From a virus: a stretch of 28,317 nt of DNA. The stretch spans positions 1 through 28,317 of IMG/VR virus record IMGVR_UViG_3300010354_000458; one strand, written 5' to 3'. Shown one piece after another: positions 23,039 through 28,317 of the stretch. A program made the position numbers and the translations under genes. Within the stretch, counting starts at the first letter, position 1. The number at the start of each line of letters is the position of its first letter. The notes beneath the pieces are model-generated. The model had not been told where the DNA came from, did not search any database, and was given only the letters and a program-made list of their open reading frames with translations.

Positions 23039-23137
23039 GTCTGGCATGAACACCATGAGTAGCATAAAAGCCACAAACAAGACGCAGGTTAGGACTTCTT
23101 CTACCTTTTGCTTGGGTGTGAGATCTTTGAATTCCAT
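23027..23137 (-). CDS. 36-residue single-span membrane protein
   Basis: The product has a charged start (MEFKDLTPKQKVEEV) and one hydrophobic segment (LFVAFMLLMVFM) near the end. AAGGAGCGG lies 3-5 bases before the ATG. It follows the 23338 gene by 9 bases and is probably in its operon. Too small for family assignment; it may act at the host membrane. Confidence 0.65.
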   Translation of the reverse strand: MEFKDLTPKQKVEEVLTCVLFVAFMLLMVFMPDLTR

Positions 23138-23146
23138 AACCGCTCC

Positions 23147-23338
23147 TTAGATGGTTTTGATGCCTTCTACATTGAACCCGCTGTTCTTAGCACGCTCTAG
23201 AACTGCGGCATTAACGCCACGACCTTCGCGCCGTAGCAGATCTAGAATCAACTGCTTCTCCCAGTCTGCTACAGGCAGCTTGGCCAGCACCCGCGCCTTG
23301 ATCTCAGCAATGGTGTCCATCTCAAAGGTGTTAAGCAT
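23147..23338 (-). CDS. Small hypothetical protein
   Basis: A 63-residue protein (MLNTFEMDTIAEIKARVLAK...) with two helices and the segment LILDLLRREGRGVNAAVLER. The start at 23338 follows AAGGAGCTGACA; the longer frame to 23452 overlaps the next real gene. The stop of the 23498 gene lies 11 bases upstream, so they are co-transcribed. Confidence 0.75.
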   Translation of the reverse strand: MLNTFEMDTIAEIKARVLAKLPVADWEKQLILDLLRREGRGVNAAVLERAKNSGFNVEGIKTI

Positions 23339-23348
23339 TGTCAGCTCC

Positions 23349-23498
23349 TTAGGGTTTGGTACGGTTGGTAAGGTAGTAGCGACCGTTCTCAATCTTGCCG
23401 CACATGACCAGTCGCAGAGGGAAACCGTACTCTGCCATGATCTCGCGTACACGAGCGAAACGGTTCTTCTTTACAGTTCGGAATTGCTTTTTCATCAT
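23349..23498 (-). CDS. 49-residue basic small protein
   Basis: The product starts MMKKQFRTVKKNRFARVREI and continues MAEYGFPLRLVMCGKIENGR: an Arg/Lys-rich first half and a short beta-like second half. The initiating ATGATG lies only 7 bases after the -10 box TATACT at 23505-23510, with no ribosome site, so the message is probably leaderless. It could bind nucleic acid, judging only from its charge. Confidence 0.65.
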   Translation of the reverse strand: MMKKQFRTVKKNRFARVREIMAEYGFPLRLVMCGKIENGRYYLTNRTKP

Positions 23499-23504
23499 GT
23501 TTGT

Positions 23505-23533
23505 AGTATAGCACCAAACAAAGACCCTGTCAA
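23505..23533 (-). promoter_or_regulatory. Sigma70 promoter, leaderless gene
   Basis: TTGACA (23528-23533), 17 bases, TATACT (23505-23510). The expected RNA start coincides with the ATG at 23498. Confidence 0.85.
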
Positions 23534-23547
23534 CCGAACGGGTATTA

Positions 23548-23624
23548 TGGCCTGCCCTAGAGGACTCGAACCTCTGACCTACGGCTTAGAAGGCCGTTGT
23601 TCTATCCAGCTGAACTAAGGGCAG
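23548..23624 (-). tRNA. tRNA-Arg (anticodon TCT)
   Basis: A full cloverleaf with 7-bp acceptor CTGCCCT/AGGGCAG, anticodon loop CTTCTAA, T-loop TTCGAGT and encoded CCA. It reads AGA/AGG codons, common in the AT-rich genes of the left half. Confidence 0.93.
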
Positions 23625-23628
23625 ATCT

Positions 23629-23706
<78 letters not shown>

Positions 23707-23713
23707 TAAAACT

Positions 23714-23798
23714 TGGTGCCCGGGACCGGACTCGAACCGGTACACCTTTCGGCGAGGGATTTTAAGTCCCTTGTGTCTACCTATTTCACCACCCGGGC
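23714..23798 (-). tRNA. tRNA-Leu (anticodon TAA)
   Basis: Acceptor GCCCGGG/CCCGGGC, anticodon loop CTTAAAA, a class II variable arm (CGCCGAAAGGTG), T-loop TTCGAGT and encoded CCA. It reads TTA/TTG, the preferred Leu codons of the AT-rich core genes. Confidence 0.93.
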
Positions 23799-23805
23799 GT
23801 GTGTG

Positions 23806-23988
23806 TTACAATTCTTCTATGACTTCATAGTCACCATCTGCGGTCTCTCTGTAGATAGTAGCAGCTTCTGCTCCTTCATTAACAGTCTTCTTTGCCAACT
23901 GCTTTGCTTCTTTAAGACTTTTAGTAGTGTCCACAAGTTCGTCGTGGCCGTCGAAAGTTGCCCAAACTTCGTAAAGTTCCCAGGTCAT
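23806..23988 (-). CDS. Small acidic hypothetical protein
   Basis: A 60-residue protein (MTWELYEVWATFDGHDELVD...) with the helix SLKEAKQLAKKTVNEGAEAA and strand DGDYEVIEEL. It lies between tRNA-Leu and the hairpin at 24015. No clear ribosome site or own promoter is seen. Composition is gene-like. Function unknown. Confidence 0.6.
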   Translation of the reverse strand: MTWELYEVWATFDGHDELVDTTKSLKEAKQLAKKTVNEGAEAATIYRETADGDYEVIEEL

Positions 23989-24014
23989 AGTAGGTGTTGT
24001 TTTGTGTTGTAGTT

Positions 24015-24035
24015 GCCCGGGAATTGCACCCGGGC
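24015..24035 (-). other. Isolated hairpin resembling a tRNA T-arm
   Basis: GCCCGGG (24029-24035 on the - strand sense) pairs with CCCGGGC across the 7-base loop TGCAATT. Size and sequence resemble a T-arm (a true one would have TTCAATT), but no acceptor, D or anticodon arm is nearby. It may be a tRNA remnant or an mRNA-processing hairpin; no T-run follows. Confidence 0.45.
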
Positions 24036-24051
24036 TGTCTATTTACCTTGC

Positions 24052-24468
24052 TTAGAAAGGTGCGTCTTCAATATCGGCCATTGCAGCCGCCTTGGCACGT
24101 GCTTCTGCAAGTGCCTGAGCCTCACGGCTCTTAACAGTGTCCTTAGGGGCCTTTGCAGCCTTAGGAGCTTTGGTGGCCTTGACAGCGGGGCCGGCCTTGG
24201 CCTTAGTCGCTGTAGCCTTAGGAGCCTTGTCTTCCAAGTACTCCGCGATTGCAGCCTGAGCAGCAGCATCGCTAAACTCATCCATAGTCTGGATAGCCTT
24301 GATACCATCGAACTTGCTGACACTGCGACCAATGTCAACTAGACGAATGTCTTCGTGTCCGTGCTTGGCCAGCACCTTGGTTCGCATAATGTCATTAGCG
24401 AATCGAACCTTGTACTCGCCATCAAGTTTGGAAACGCCAAACACGTTAAAAGTTTTATCAGTAGCCAT
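24052..24468 (-). CDS. Hypothetical protein with Ala/Lys/Pro-rich histone-like tail
   Basis: A 138-residue protein. The first 85 residues form a small alpha/beta domain (FNVFGVSKLDGEYKVRFAND). Then comes a tail of AKAPK-like units (ATKAPKAAKAPKD) resembling histone H1 or Lys/Ala-rich tails of bacterial DNA-binding proteins, and an acidic end (MADIEDAPF). It could bind DNA or RNA. Ribosome site GAGAGG. A consensus promoter with a palindrome in its spacer precedes it. Confidence 0.75.
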   Translation of the reverse strand: MATDKTFNVFGVSKLDGEYKVRFANDIMRTKVLAKHGHEDIRLVDIGRSVSKFDGIKAIQTMDEFSDAAAQAAIAEYLEDKAPKATATKAKAGPAVKATKAPKAAKAPKDTVKSREAQALAEARAKAAAMADIEDAPF

Positions 24469-24526
24469 TGTGTGTGCCTCTCTATGTGTTTAAAAGTGCC
24501 TCAGAACCATTCTTCAGCATGTTCAA

Positions 24527-24555
24527 ATTATATGCTCAATTGAGCTGTGTGTCAA
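24527..24555 (-). promoter_or_regulatory. Consensus sigma70 promoter with palindromic spacer
   Basis: TTGACA (24550-24555), 17 bases, TATAAT (24527-24532). The spacer contains the perfect 12-bp palindrome GCTCAATTGAGC (24534-24545), a likely operator. It overlaps the 3' end of the upstream gene. Confidence 0.85.
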
Positions 24556-24832
24556 CCGTTTTTTTGCCTTTTGGCAAACTTTTTTTAACCAAAAAACTCG
24601 AGCGAATCTTAGGGTTATTGTCCGTGCCAAACTCCTTGTCCACATAGAATTGGATAAGGCTACGTTGGATCATAGTCAGTAGGTCTCCGTGATCTTCATT
24701 GACAATGAACCTTACAGGGCAATGTCCCCAAGTCCTGCGTTTGTTAAATTCCGAGAACCAGCGTCTATGATCCTTATTACTAGGATCGAACACTACATAA
24801 GGACGACCAAAGAGCGCAAGTTTATTTGCCAT
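24536..24832 (-). CDS. Hypothetical phage protein
   Basis: A 98-residue protein (MANKLALFGRPYVVFDPSNK...) with DHRRWFSEFNKRRTWGHCPV and a basic C-terminus. Ribosome site CAGGG. The start overlaps the 45-residue gene's end by 11 bases. The last codons encode part of the promoter of the next gene. Function unknown. Confidence 0.75.
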   Translation of the reverse strand: MANKLALFGRPYVVFDPSNKDHRRWFSEFNKRRTWGHCPVRFIVNEDHGDLLTMIQRSLIQFYVDKEFGTDNNPKIRSSFLVKKSLPKGKKTVDTQLN

Positions 24833-24959
24833 TGCCCTGCACCCACTGTCGAATTACTGCTTCTAGCGCAGCAAATTCATAGATAGGGCCTTTCGGCCGC
24901 ACCCGTTCCTTAGTTCGTTTGTCGTGTTCTTGATTAAGTTCTCTATTAGTTTTCTTCAT
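24822..24959 (-). CDS. 45-residue hypothetical protein
   Basis: The product starts MKKTNRELNQEHDKRTKERV and ends in FAALEAVIRQWVQGNGK: a very charged helix then a hydrophobic one. It overlaps the upstream gene by 14 bases and the downstream gene by 11, so it is part of an operon running from 25669. Function unknown. Confidence 0.65.
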   Translation of the reverse strand: MKKTNRELNQEHDKRTKERVRPKGPIYEFAALEAVIRQWVQGNGK

Positions 24960-25515
24960 TTTCTTCTTCCCATTGTGCCATGTTCTCAGAAATACACATC
25001 ATTTCGTCTAGGTCTTCTGGCAGCATATCGCGAACTTGCTCGCTAGTCATACCACTGAGTTCCCAGTATTGGTCACCATCCTCGTCACTCCACTTGCCGG
25101 CATAGGCCATGCCGGGTTCGTAGTAGAATGCAGTAACTGAGAAGCCATCTTCAACCAGTGCTTCATAGACTCCAGTAGGTGGAGACCATGCTGAGTCAAA
25201 GCCAAAGGTCACACCCGCAGGATCGAACTCTACCGTGTCGTAGGCCTCAACATCCCACTTGGTACCCCAACGGCTTACACAGAAGTCATACCAGTTCTTG
25301 ACGCCATACTTCTTGAGATTCTCTTGTTCTTTGAGCTCCAGTGCCTTTTGCTCATCACCGTTGCCTAGAAAGCCCGCAACTGTTTCAGTTAGGTCCTGCG
25401 GCACAGGAATCGCAAAGTCCAAGAACCGCTTGGCATTCACAGCCTCAACCAGGGCTCGCAGTTTCTCGGGATCACTGTGCGTGATAGACACAGAGTTATT
25501 GCACCAATTAGGCAT
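24946..25515 (-). CDS. Api92-like protein (DUF1281, ferredoxin-like fold)
   Basis: A 189-residue protein starting MPNWCNNSVSITHSDPEKLR. The MPNWC start, the KWDVEAYDTVEF segment and FGFDSAWSPPTGVYEAL are hallmarks of the Api92/YubB-like family, found in phages and plasmids, with a ferredoxin-like domain and unknown function. Length is typical and the protein is very acidic at the end. Ribosome site AGGAGAAG. It overlaps the 25669 gene by 8 bases. Confidence 0.88.
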   Translation of the reverse strand: MPNWCNNSVSITHSDPEKLRALVEAVNAKRFLDFAIPVPQDLTETVAGFLGNGDEQKALELKEQENLKKYGVKNWYDFCVSRWGTKWDVEAYDTVEFDPAGVTFGFDSAWSPPTGVYEALVEDGFSVTAFYYEPGMAYAGKWSDEDGDQYWELSGMTSEQVRDMLPEDLDEMMCISENMAQWEEENEEN

Positions 25516-25669
25516 TCTGCTTCTCCTCAGGTAAGTATTGTTTCATTGCGTTGACTTCACAGTAGACCAAGAGCTCTTGGATCGCAGTAAGATCGCCATT
25601 ACGAACATCCTCTACGATCTGATCCAAGACCTTGTCTACCAAGTTGATGTATTCCATGTCTGCTTGCAC
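25508..25669 (-). CDS. 53-residue protein, likely GTG start
   Basis: The body is MEYINLVDKVLDQIVEDVRN then GDLTAIQELLVYCEVNAMKQ, a helical pattern (two helices, ending in YLPEE) that I recall from small proteins of many phages. GTG at 25669 is 5 bases after AAGGAG; the in-frame ATG at 25657 (49 residues) is too far from that site. It overlaps the Api92-like gene by 8 bases. Confidence 0.7.
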   Translation of the reverse strand: MQADMEYINLVDKVLDQIVEDVRNGDLTAIQELLVYCEVNAMKQYLPEEKQNA

Positions 25670-25678
25670 AGTTGCTCC

Positions 25679-25930
25679 TTAGGAAAATTCGTAGAACTTC
25701 ACACGGCTGTCGATGCTCATCAGCTCTCGCGCAGCCGCAGACAAAAACTTGTGACGCTTCTGGACTTCGGAACGAGGAAGTTCGCCGTCCATAGTCAAGT
25801 TCTCCGGGCTAAGGTCTGCGTCCAGACTGTCTGCGATCTTCTGGTTGTCTTTGCCAATAACCAGAGGCTGACCGCCAAACAGTTTTCCCCAGCTGTTCTT
25901 ACGATCTACATAGGCTTGCAAGTTCTTCAT
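25679..25930 (-). CDS. Hypothetical phage protein
   Basis: An 83-residue protein (MKNLQAYVDRKNSWGKLFGG...) with LVIGKDNQKIADSLDADLSP and a basic helix SEVQKRHKFLSAAARELMSI. AAGGAGCGT precedes the ATG. Own promoter at 25960-25988; the downstream genes to 24822 probably share it. Function unknown. Confidence 0.75.
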   Translation of the reverse strand: MKNLQAYVDRKNSWGKLFGGQPLVIGKDNQKIADSLDADLSPENLTMDGELPRSEVQKRHKFLSAAARELMSIDSRVKFYEFS

Positions 25931-25959
25931 TTACGCTCCTTGTGTGTCAGTGTTTGTGT

Positions 25960-25988
25960 AGTATAGCACCAAAATCAACGCTTGTCAA
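25960..25988 (-). promoter_or_regulatory. Sigma70 promoter
   Basis: TTGACA (25983-25988), 17 bases, TATACT (25960-25965). It overlaps the 3' end of the upstream gene. Confidence 0.85.
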
Positions 25989-26184
25989 TCAGCGCCTTAA
26001 TAACCCTATCCGCGTCCTGGGTATCTTCTATGTCGTCAAAGGTAGCCGCAGTCATCATTTCAAAGACTACACGAGCATCGTGCCCAAAGACCCTAAGAAT
26101 AGTATTGACTTCATCCATAGACTGTGCGGCCCACATAAGGTCTGCGATCTTGTGCTGTGCAGAGTTTTGCAGTTTCAGTTCCAT
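25975..26184 (-). CDS. Small hypothetical protein
   Basis: A 69-residue helical protein (MELKLQNSAQHKIADLMWAA...) with the acidic stretch DDIEDTQDADR. AAGGAG lies 8 bases upstream of the ATG. It follows the 26326 gene by 1 base and is probably co-transcribed. Function unknown. Confidence 0.75.
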   Translation of the reverse strand: MELKLQNSAQHKIADLMWAAQSMDEVNTILRVFGHDARVVFEMMTAATFDDIEDTQDADRVIKALIDKR

Positions 26185-26185
26185 A

Positions 26186-26326
26186 TCATTGCTCCTTGTT
26201 GTTGCGGTGCTTGGGTTGACGCTGGTAGCGTGTCTTCAGCTCTACACGCTTCTGCTTGAACGGAGTGTTCGCGCAGAACAGAATGTAGTGCTGCCTTGTT
26301 TTGCGGGGTGTAGTTTGCTTATTCAT
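26186..26326 (-). CDS. 46-residue very basic protein, leaderless-looking
   Basis: The product starts MNKQTTPRKTRQHYILFCAN and is rich in Arg, Lys and Gln to its end (RYQRQPKHRNNKEQ), suggesting nucleic-acid binding. The ATG is 7 bases after TATAAT at 26333-26338, with no ribosome site, so the message should be leaderless. A longer in-frame frame to 26542 passes through the promoter and structured region and is rejected. Confidence 0.6.
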   Translation of the reverse strand: MNKQTTPRKTRQHYILFCANTPFKQKRVELKTRYQRQPKHRNNKEQ

Positions 26327-26332
26327 AGTGCT

Positions 26333-26361
26333 ATTATATAGCCAAACAGTGTCCCAGTCAA
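26333..26361 (-). promoter_or_regulatory. Sigma70 promoter, leaderless gene
   Basis: TTGACT (26356-26361), 17 bases, TATAAT (26333-26338). The expected RNA start is at the ATG (26326). Confidence 0.85.
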
Positions 26362-26409
26362 CTGTAGGGTCTTTGTGTTGTTGTATTAATACAACGGTCG
26401 AGTGCGGGG

Positions 26410-26467
26410 GCGGGCCCAGGTTGCAGGGTACAAGTCCTATGGAGAGTACCCAGGCGATAGGGCCCGC
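26410..26467. ncRNA. Structured element between genes 26326 and 26688
   Basis: An outer 8-bp stem (26410-26417 with 26460-26467) and an inner 6-bp stem GGGTAC/GTACCC (26426-26431 with 26446-26451) frame an 8-by-8 internal loop, with TCC/GGA closing a small apical loop. A palindrome GTTGTATTAATACAAC lies at 26378-26393. There is no T-run, so it is not a simple terminator. The strand is uncertain; it would be the 3'UTR of the 26688 gene on the - strand. Confidence 0.45.
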
Positions 26468-26472
26468 GAAAC

Positions 26473-26688
26473 TTACGAATTGACGGTGTTGTGAGGACTG
26501 TACAAGTCTTGGATCAGACGCTCTTGTGCGTCTACATCCCACTCGTCAAAGGGCTTGCAGCCTTGATCCGCAATCCAGGCTAGAACAATCTCTTTAGGAC
26601 AGTTCAACTCACGGGCAATCTGTCCTGCGTTCTTGCCCTCAATGTAGAGTTGCTCAATGTCGTAGGCTAGTTCTGCCATCTTGCTCAT
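26473..26688 (-). CDS. Small helix-turn-helix-type protein
   Basis: A 71-residue protein (MSKMAELAYDIEQLYIEGKN...) with AGQIARELNCPKEIVLAWIA, a sequence with the spacing of a helix-turn-helix of the resolvase/HTH_23 type, so it may bind DNA and regulate transcription. The ATG lies in an ATGA overlap with the gene before. A target could be the palindromic promoter sites of this arm (inference). Confidence 0.7.
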   Translation of the reverse strand: MSKMAELAYDIEQLYIEGKNAGQIARELNCPKEIVLAWIADQGCKPFDEWDVDAQERLIQDLYSPHNTVNS

Positions 26689-27161
26689 GCGTCCACCTCT
26701 TCCTTAATTTCAAATGCTTCTTCAAGCGTCACCCAACCACCCTCGCAGGCGTAATACTCAACAAACCAAGTTGCCTGACCGTTGATGTTGCGTAGGATGT
26801 AGTTGTATTCCTCACGCTGAACGTTCTTAACATAGTCCTCAAAGTCTTTGAAACTGTGCTTGACCAAATCCTCGCCACGGTCACGTGCGTAGAACAGGCA
26901 CATGTGCTCAGTCTCTTCGCGATACTTGACATACTCGGGCGAGCCGTACTGGCCTGGATTGTCAAAACTGTGCTTCTCGCCAATCTCAGTGCTCAGCGAG
27001 CTCAAGGCACCCAGCTGGATTAGTTGTTTGAGCTTGAAGGGATTAGAGTAGTGTTCCTGCAGAATTTTGCCGTTGTGCTCGAGGTAGCCGTCCCAGTGGC
27101 AGTAGACCTGCTCAACTGTACCGTCTGCGAATTCCAATGCAATAGTGCTTCGTGTTGCCAT
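26685..27161 (-). CDS. Conserved phage protein (MATRSTIA family)
   Basis: A 158-residue protein starting MATRSTIALEFADGTVEQVY with CHWDGYLEHNGKILQEHY next. I recall this start and the CHWDGY motif from a widespread uncharacterised family in phages and bacteria. The second half is alpha/beta with an acidic end. AGGAGC precedes the ATG. Own promoter at 27191-27219; in operon with the helix-turn-helix gene. Confidence 0.85.
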   Translation of the reverse strand: MATRSTIALEFADGTVEQVYCHWDGYLEHNGKILQEHYSNPFKLKQLIQLGALSSLSTEIGEKHSFDNPGQYGSPEYVKYREETEHMCLFYARDRGEDLVKHSFKDFEDYVKNVQREEYNYILRNINGQATWFVEYYACEGGWVTLEEAFEIKEEVDA

Positions 27162-27190
27162 TGTGTGCTCCTGTGTGTGTTTAAGCCTTA

Positions 27191-27219
27191 ATTATAGCAC
27201 CTTTCGGTACCCTAGTCAA
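27191..27219 (-). promoter_or_regulatory. Sigma70 promoter with hairpin around the -35 box
   Basis: TTGACT (27214-27219), 17 bases, TATAAT (27191-27196). ACCCT and AGGGT pair around the -35 box. The leader starts with TTAAG-GC-TTAA. Confidence 0.85.
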
Positions 27220-27227
27220 CCGTAGGG

Positions 27228-27458
27228 TTAATACTCTGCTTTCAATGTGCCGTCTATGCTTTGATAGACAAAAACCTTGCACTCGTCCTCAAACTCGCCA
27301 GGATACTTGCACTGATAGCAGAACTGTCCGCCGTTAGTCATGCCCAAGAATTTGGCTTCTGTGAAGCTGTCCTCTTTGTAGCCTGCTCTGCGAATCAGTT
27401 TGGTTAAGCCCTGTGGGCTCAACTCTATAAGGGTTTTGATTATGTCAGCTGTGATCAT
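27228..27458 (-). CDS. Small hypothetical protein with CxxC
   Basis: A 76-residue protein (MITADIIKTLIELSPQGLTK...) with GGQFCYQCKYPGEFEDECKV, where the Cys pair and a later Cys could bind a metal. AAGGAGCGACC precedes the ATG. Own promoter. Function unknown. Confidence 0.75.
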   Translation of the reverse strand: MITADIIKTLIELSPQGLTKLIRRAGYKEDSFTEAKFLGMTNGGQFCYQCKYPGEFEDECKVFVYQSIDGTLKAEY

Positions 27459-27487
27459 GGTCGCTCCTTACTTCTTACTATGCTTCT

Positions 27488-27516
27488 ATTGTATAGCCAA
27501 ACGCTGGTCCTGTCAA
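27488..27516 (-). promoter_or_regulatory. Sigma70 promoter
   Basis: TTGACA (27511-27516), 17 bases, TACAAT (27488-27493). It overlaps the 3' end of the upstream membrane protein gene. Confidence 0.8.
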
Positions 27517-27734
27517 CCAAAAGCCCTAAATAGCCCTATGGTGCATACGGTCATTGCCACAACGTTTACAACCAGCTGTGGCTTATTTGCCACACGCAAG
27601 CTCCACGCTAGGAATGCTACAGTGCCCACAGCAAATGCCGCAATATTATATCCGTCTATAGCTAGGGCGTTAAGCAGGTGCCCTGCTATAATAAACACAG
27701 CACCCGCCCACTGTAGCATGTCATTTAAACGCAT
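27513..27734 (-). CDS. Small membrane protein with about three spans
   Basis: A 73-residue hydrophobic protein with segments WAGAVFIIAGHLLNALAI, IAAFAVGTVAFLAWSL and LVVNVVAMTVCTIGLF. The ATG overlaps the stop of the upstream gene (TAATG); AAGG lies 10 bases before it. Likely host inner-membrane location; function unknown. Confidence 0.7.
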   Translation of the reverse strand: MRLNDMLQWAGAVFIIAGHLLNALAIDGYNIAAFAVGTVAFLAWSLRVANKPQLVVNVVAMTVCTIGLFRAFG

Positions 27735-28189
27735 TACGCAGTTGCCTTAATTCCAAAATGTTCGCGTACCTCGTCCGCAATACTATAAGCGTCATAGCTA
27801 GCACGCCCCTCGTCCTGCATACCCCATTCGCTGCCGCATACACTCTCAGCAGCCTCAGCACTAAAACCGTGTGCTATAAGCAGCTCGCGCAGCCGCTCGT
27901 CAAAGCCGTGCTCCCAATAAAACTCTCCCATTACTCTAGTAACGTCGTCGTCGCTGTGTATGTTACGCAACAGCAAACTACCCATTGTCTGTGCGCTCTC
28001 GTCGTTAGTAAGTCCCTCCATATTCCAGCACACAGCTAAATCGCCGTCGCCCCAATACTCACCATCCTCGCATTGTGTACTAACAAACATATTAATGCTC
28101 TCTACTAGTACTCCGCAATGCACCTCATTAACGTCAATGCTAAAGTTAATGCCCTCTTCGCTACGCACAAAATTTACGCTGTCAAACAT
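27734..28189 (-). CDS. Acidic hypothetical phage protein
   Basis: A 151-residue, strongly acidic protein (MFDSVNFVRSEEGINFSIDV...) with GDGDLAVCWNMEGLTNDESA and a helical C-terminal half. The start at 28189 follows AGGAGCAAAA; the longer frame to 28249 lies in the promoter. Acidic small phage proteins can mimic DNA, but there is no direct evidence here. Own promoter with a large inverted repeat. Confidence 0.75.
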   Translation of the reverse strand: MFDSVNFVRSEEGINFSIDVNEVHCGVLVESINMFVSTQCEDGEYWGDGDLAVCWNMEGLTNDESAQTMGSLLLRNIHSDDDVTRVMGEFYWEHGFDERLRELLIAHGFSAEAAESVCGSEWGMQDEGRASYDAYSIADEVREHFGIKATA

Positions 28190-28220
28190 TTTTGCTCCTG
28201 TGTTGTTACTGTATGCTGCT

Positions 28221-28249
28221 AGTATAGCACAGCAAGCCCAATCTGTCAA
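28221..28249 (-). promoter_or_regulatory. Sigma70 promoter
   Basis: TTGACA (28244-28249), 17 bases, TATACT (28221-28226). The boxes are interleaved with the inverted repeat at 28225-28261. Confidence 0.85.
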
Positions 28250-28261
28250 CTTGCTGTGCTA
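28225..28261. repeat. 12-bp perfect inverted repeat at the promoter
   Basis: TAGCACAGCAAG (28225-28236) and CTTGCTGTGCTA (28250-28261) are separated by 13 bases holding the -35 box. It could be an operator or a transcript-end hairpin of the next gene upstream. Confidence 0.8.
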
Positions 28262-28317
28262 ATAACCCTACACTTTACTCAAGTACGCAGTTGTTAATAC
28301 GCAAGTATGTAACACCG

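Noticed and set aside
24563-24586. TTTGCC-TTTT-GGCAAA followed by T7, terminator-like on the + strand
   Set aside because: It lies inside the coding end of a - strand gene and no + strand transcript is expected there; the stem is only 6 bp.
26186-26542. 118-residue frame covering the structured region
   Set aside because: Its upstream part crosses the promoter and the hairpins and overlaps another gene; the Met at 26326 right after a strong promoter gives a sensible 46-residue protein.
28275-28317. Possible 3' end of another - strand gene (last codons reading ...RINNCVLE then stop)
   Set aside because: Only 13 codons are visible and a second frame is also open, so the reading cannot be decided.

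Overview
The window looks like part of the genome of a T4-like tailed phage (myovirus type) of an aquatic bacterium. The core replication and recombination genes of that group lie together: gp32, uvsX, uvsY, uvsW, gp61 and gp41. Short TATAAATA-type boxes, as used by T4-type late transcription, sit before several genes. The left half is AT-rich and mostly on the + strand. The right half is clearly richer in G+C and almost entirely on the - strand, and it consists of very small genes of mostly unknown function. The host cannot be read directly from the sequence. Strong sigma70-type promoters (TTGACA, 17 bases, TATAAT or TATACT) and AAGGAGC ribosome sites suggest a proteobacterium-like host.

Layout. 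1-656: end of an Ala/Pro-rich protein with a peptidoglycan-binding domain. 788-8451: gp32, uvsX, uvsY, uvsW and small partners, packed with 4-14 base overlaps. 8451-9029: a very short protein that keeps the key motifs of the bacterial replicative polymerase DnaE in order. 9026-10527: a reverse-strand gene and a late-promoter-driven virion protein inserted in the replication block. 10540-14573: primase, a 37-residue protein, a carbamoyltransferase and the replicative helicase. 14581-18470: late-type genes (GNAT-like protein, Ala-rich pre-toxin-like virion protein, SGNH hydrolase, Gly-rich fibre tip, small lipoprotein), most with a TATAAATA-like box immediately upstream. 18471-18862: non-coding, with facing terminators and an unusual hairpin array. 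18863-28189: about 28 small - strand genes, three tRNAs (Arg-TCT, Met-CAT, Leu-TAA) and at least 13 near-identical sigma70 promoters.

How it fits together. The left half supplies the replisome (primase, helicase, ssDNA-binding protein, perhaps a clamp-loader subunit) and recombination-dependent replication (UvsX, UvsY, UvsW). The right half resembles an early or host-takeover region in which most genes or pairs of genes have their own strong promoter and a stereotyped leader.

The most unusual item is the 3' untranslated region of the AAA+ ATPase gene. As - strand RNA it folds into five tandem hairpins ending in an intrinsic terminator. Three of them expose exactly the same 9-base loop, AUUCGCUCC. 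Eight of its bases are perfectly complementary to GGAGCGAA, the ribosome-binding leader of five genes in this region, including the ATPase gene itself. This suggests, as inference, a phage-encoded 3'UTR riboregulator that targets ribosome-binding sites. Other notable points are the miniature DnaE-like protein, a set of leaderless-looking genes, and an isolated structured RNA near 26.4 kb. At least eight real-looking genes encode 36-53 residue proteins and are easily missed.
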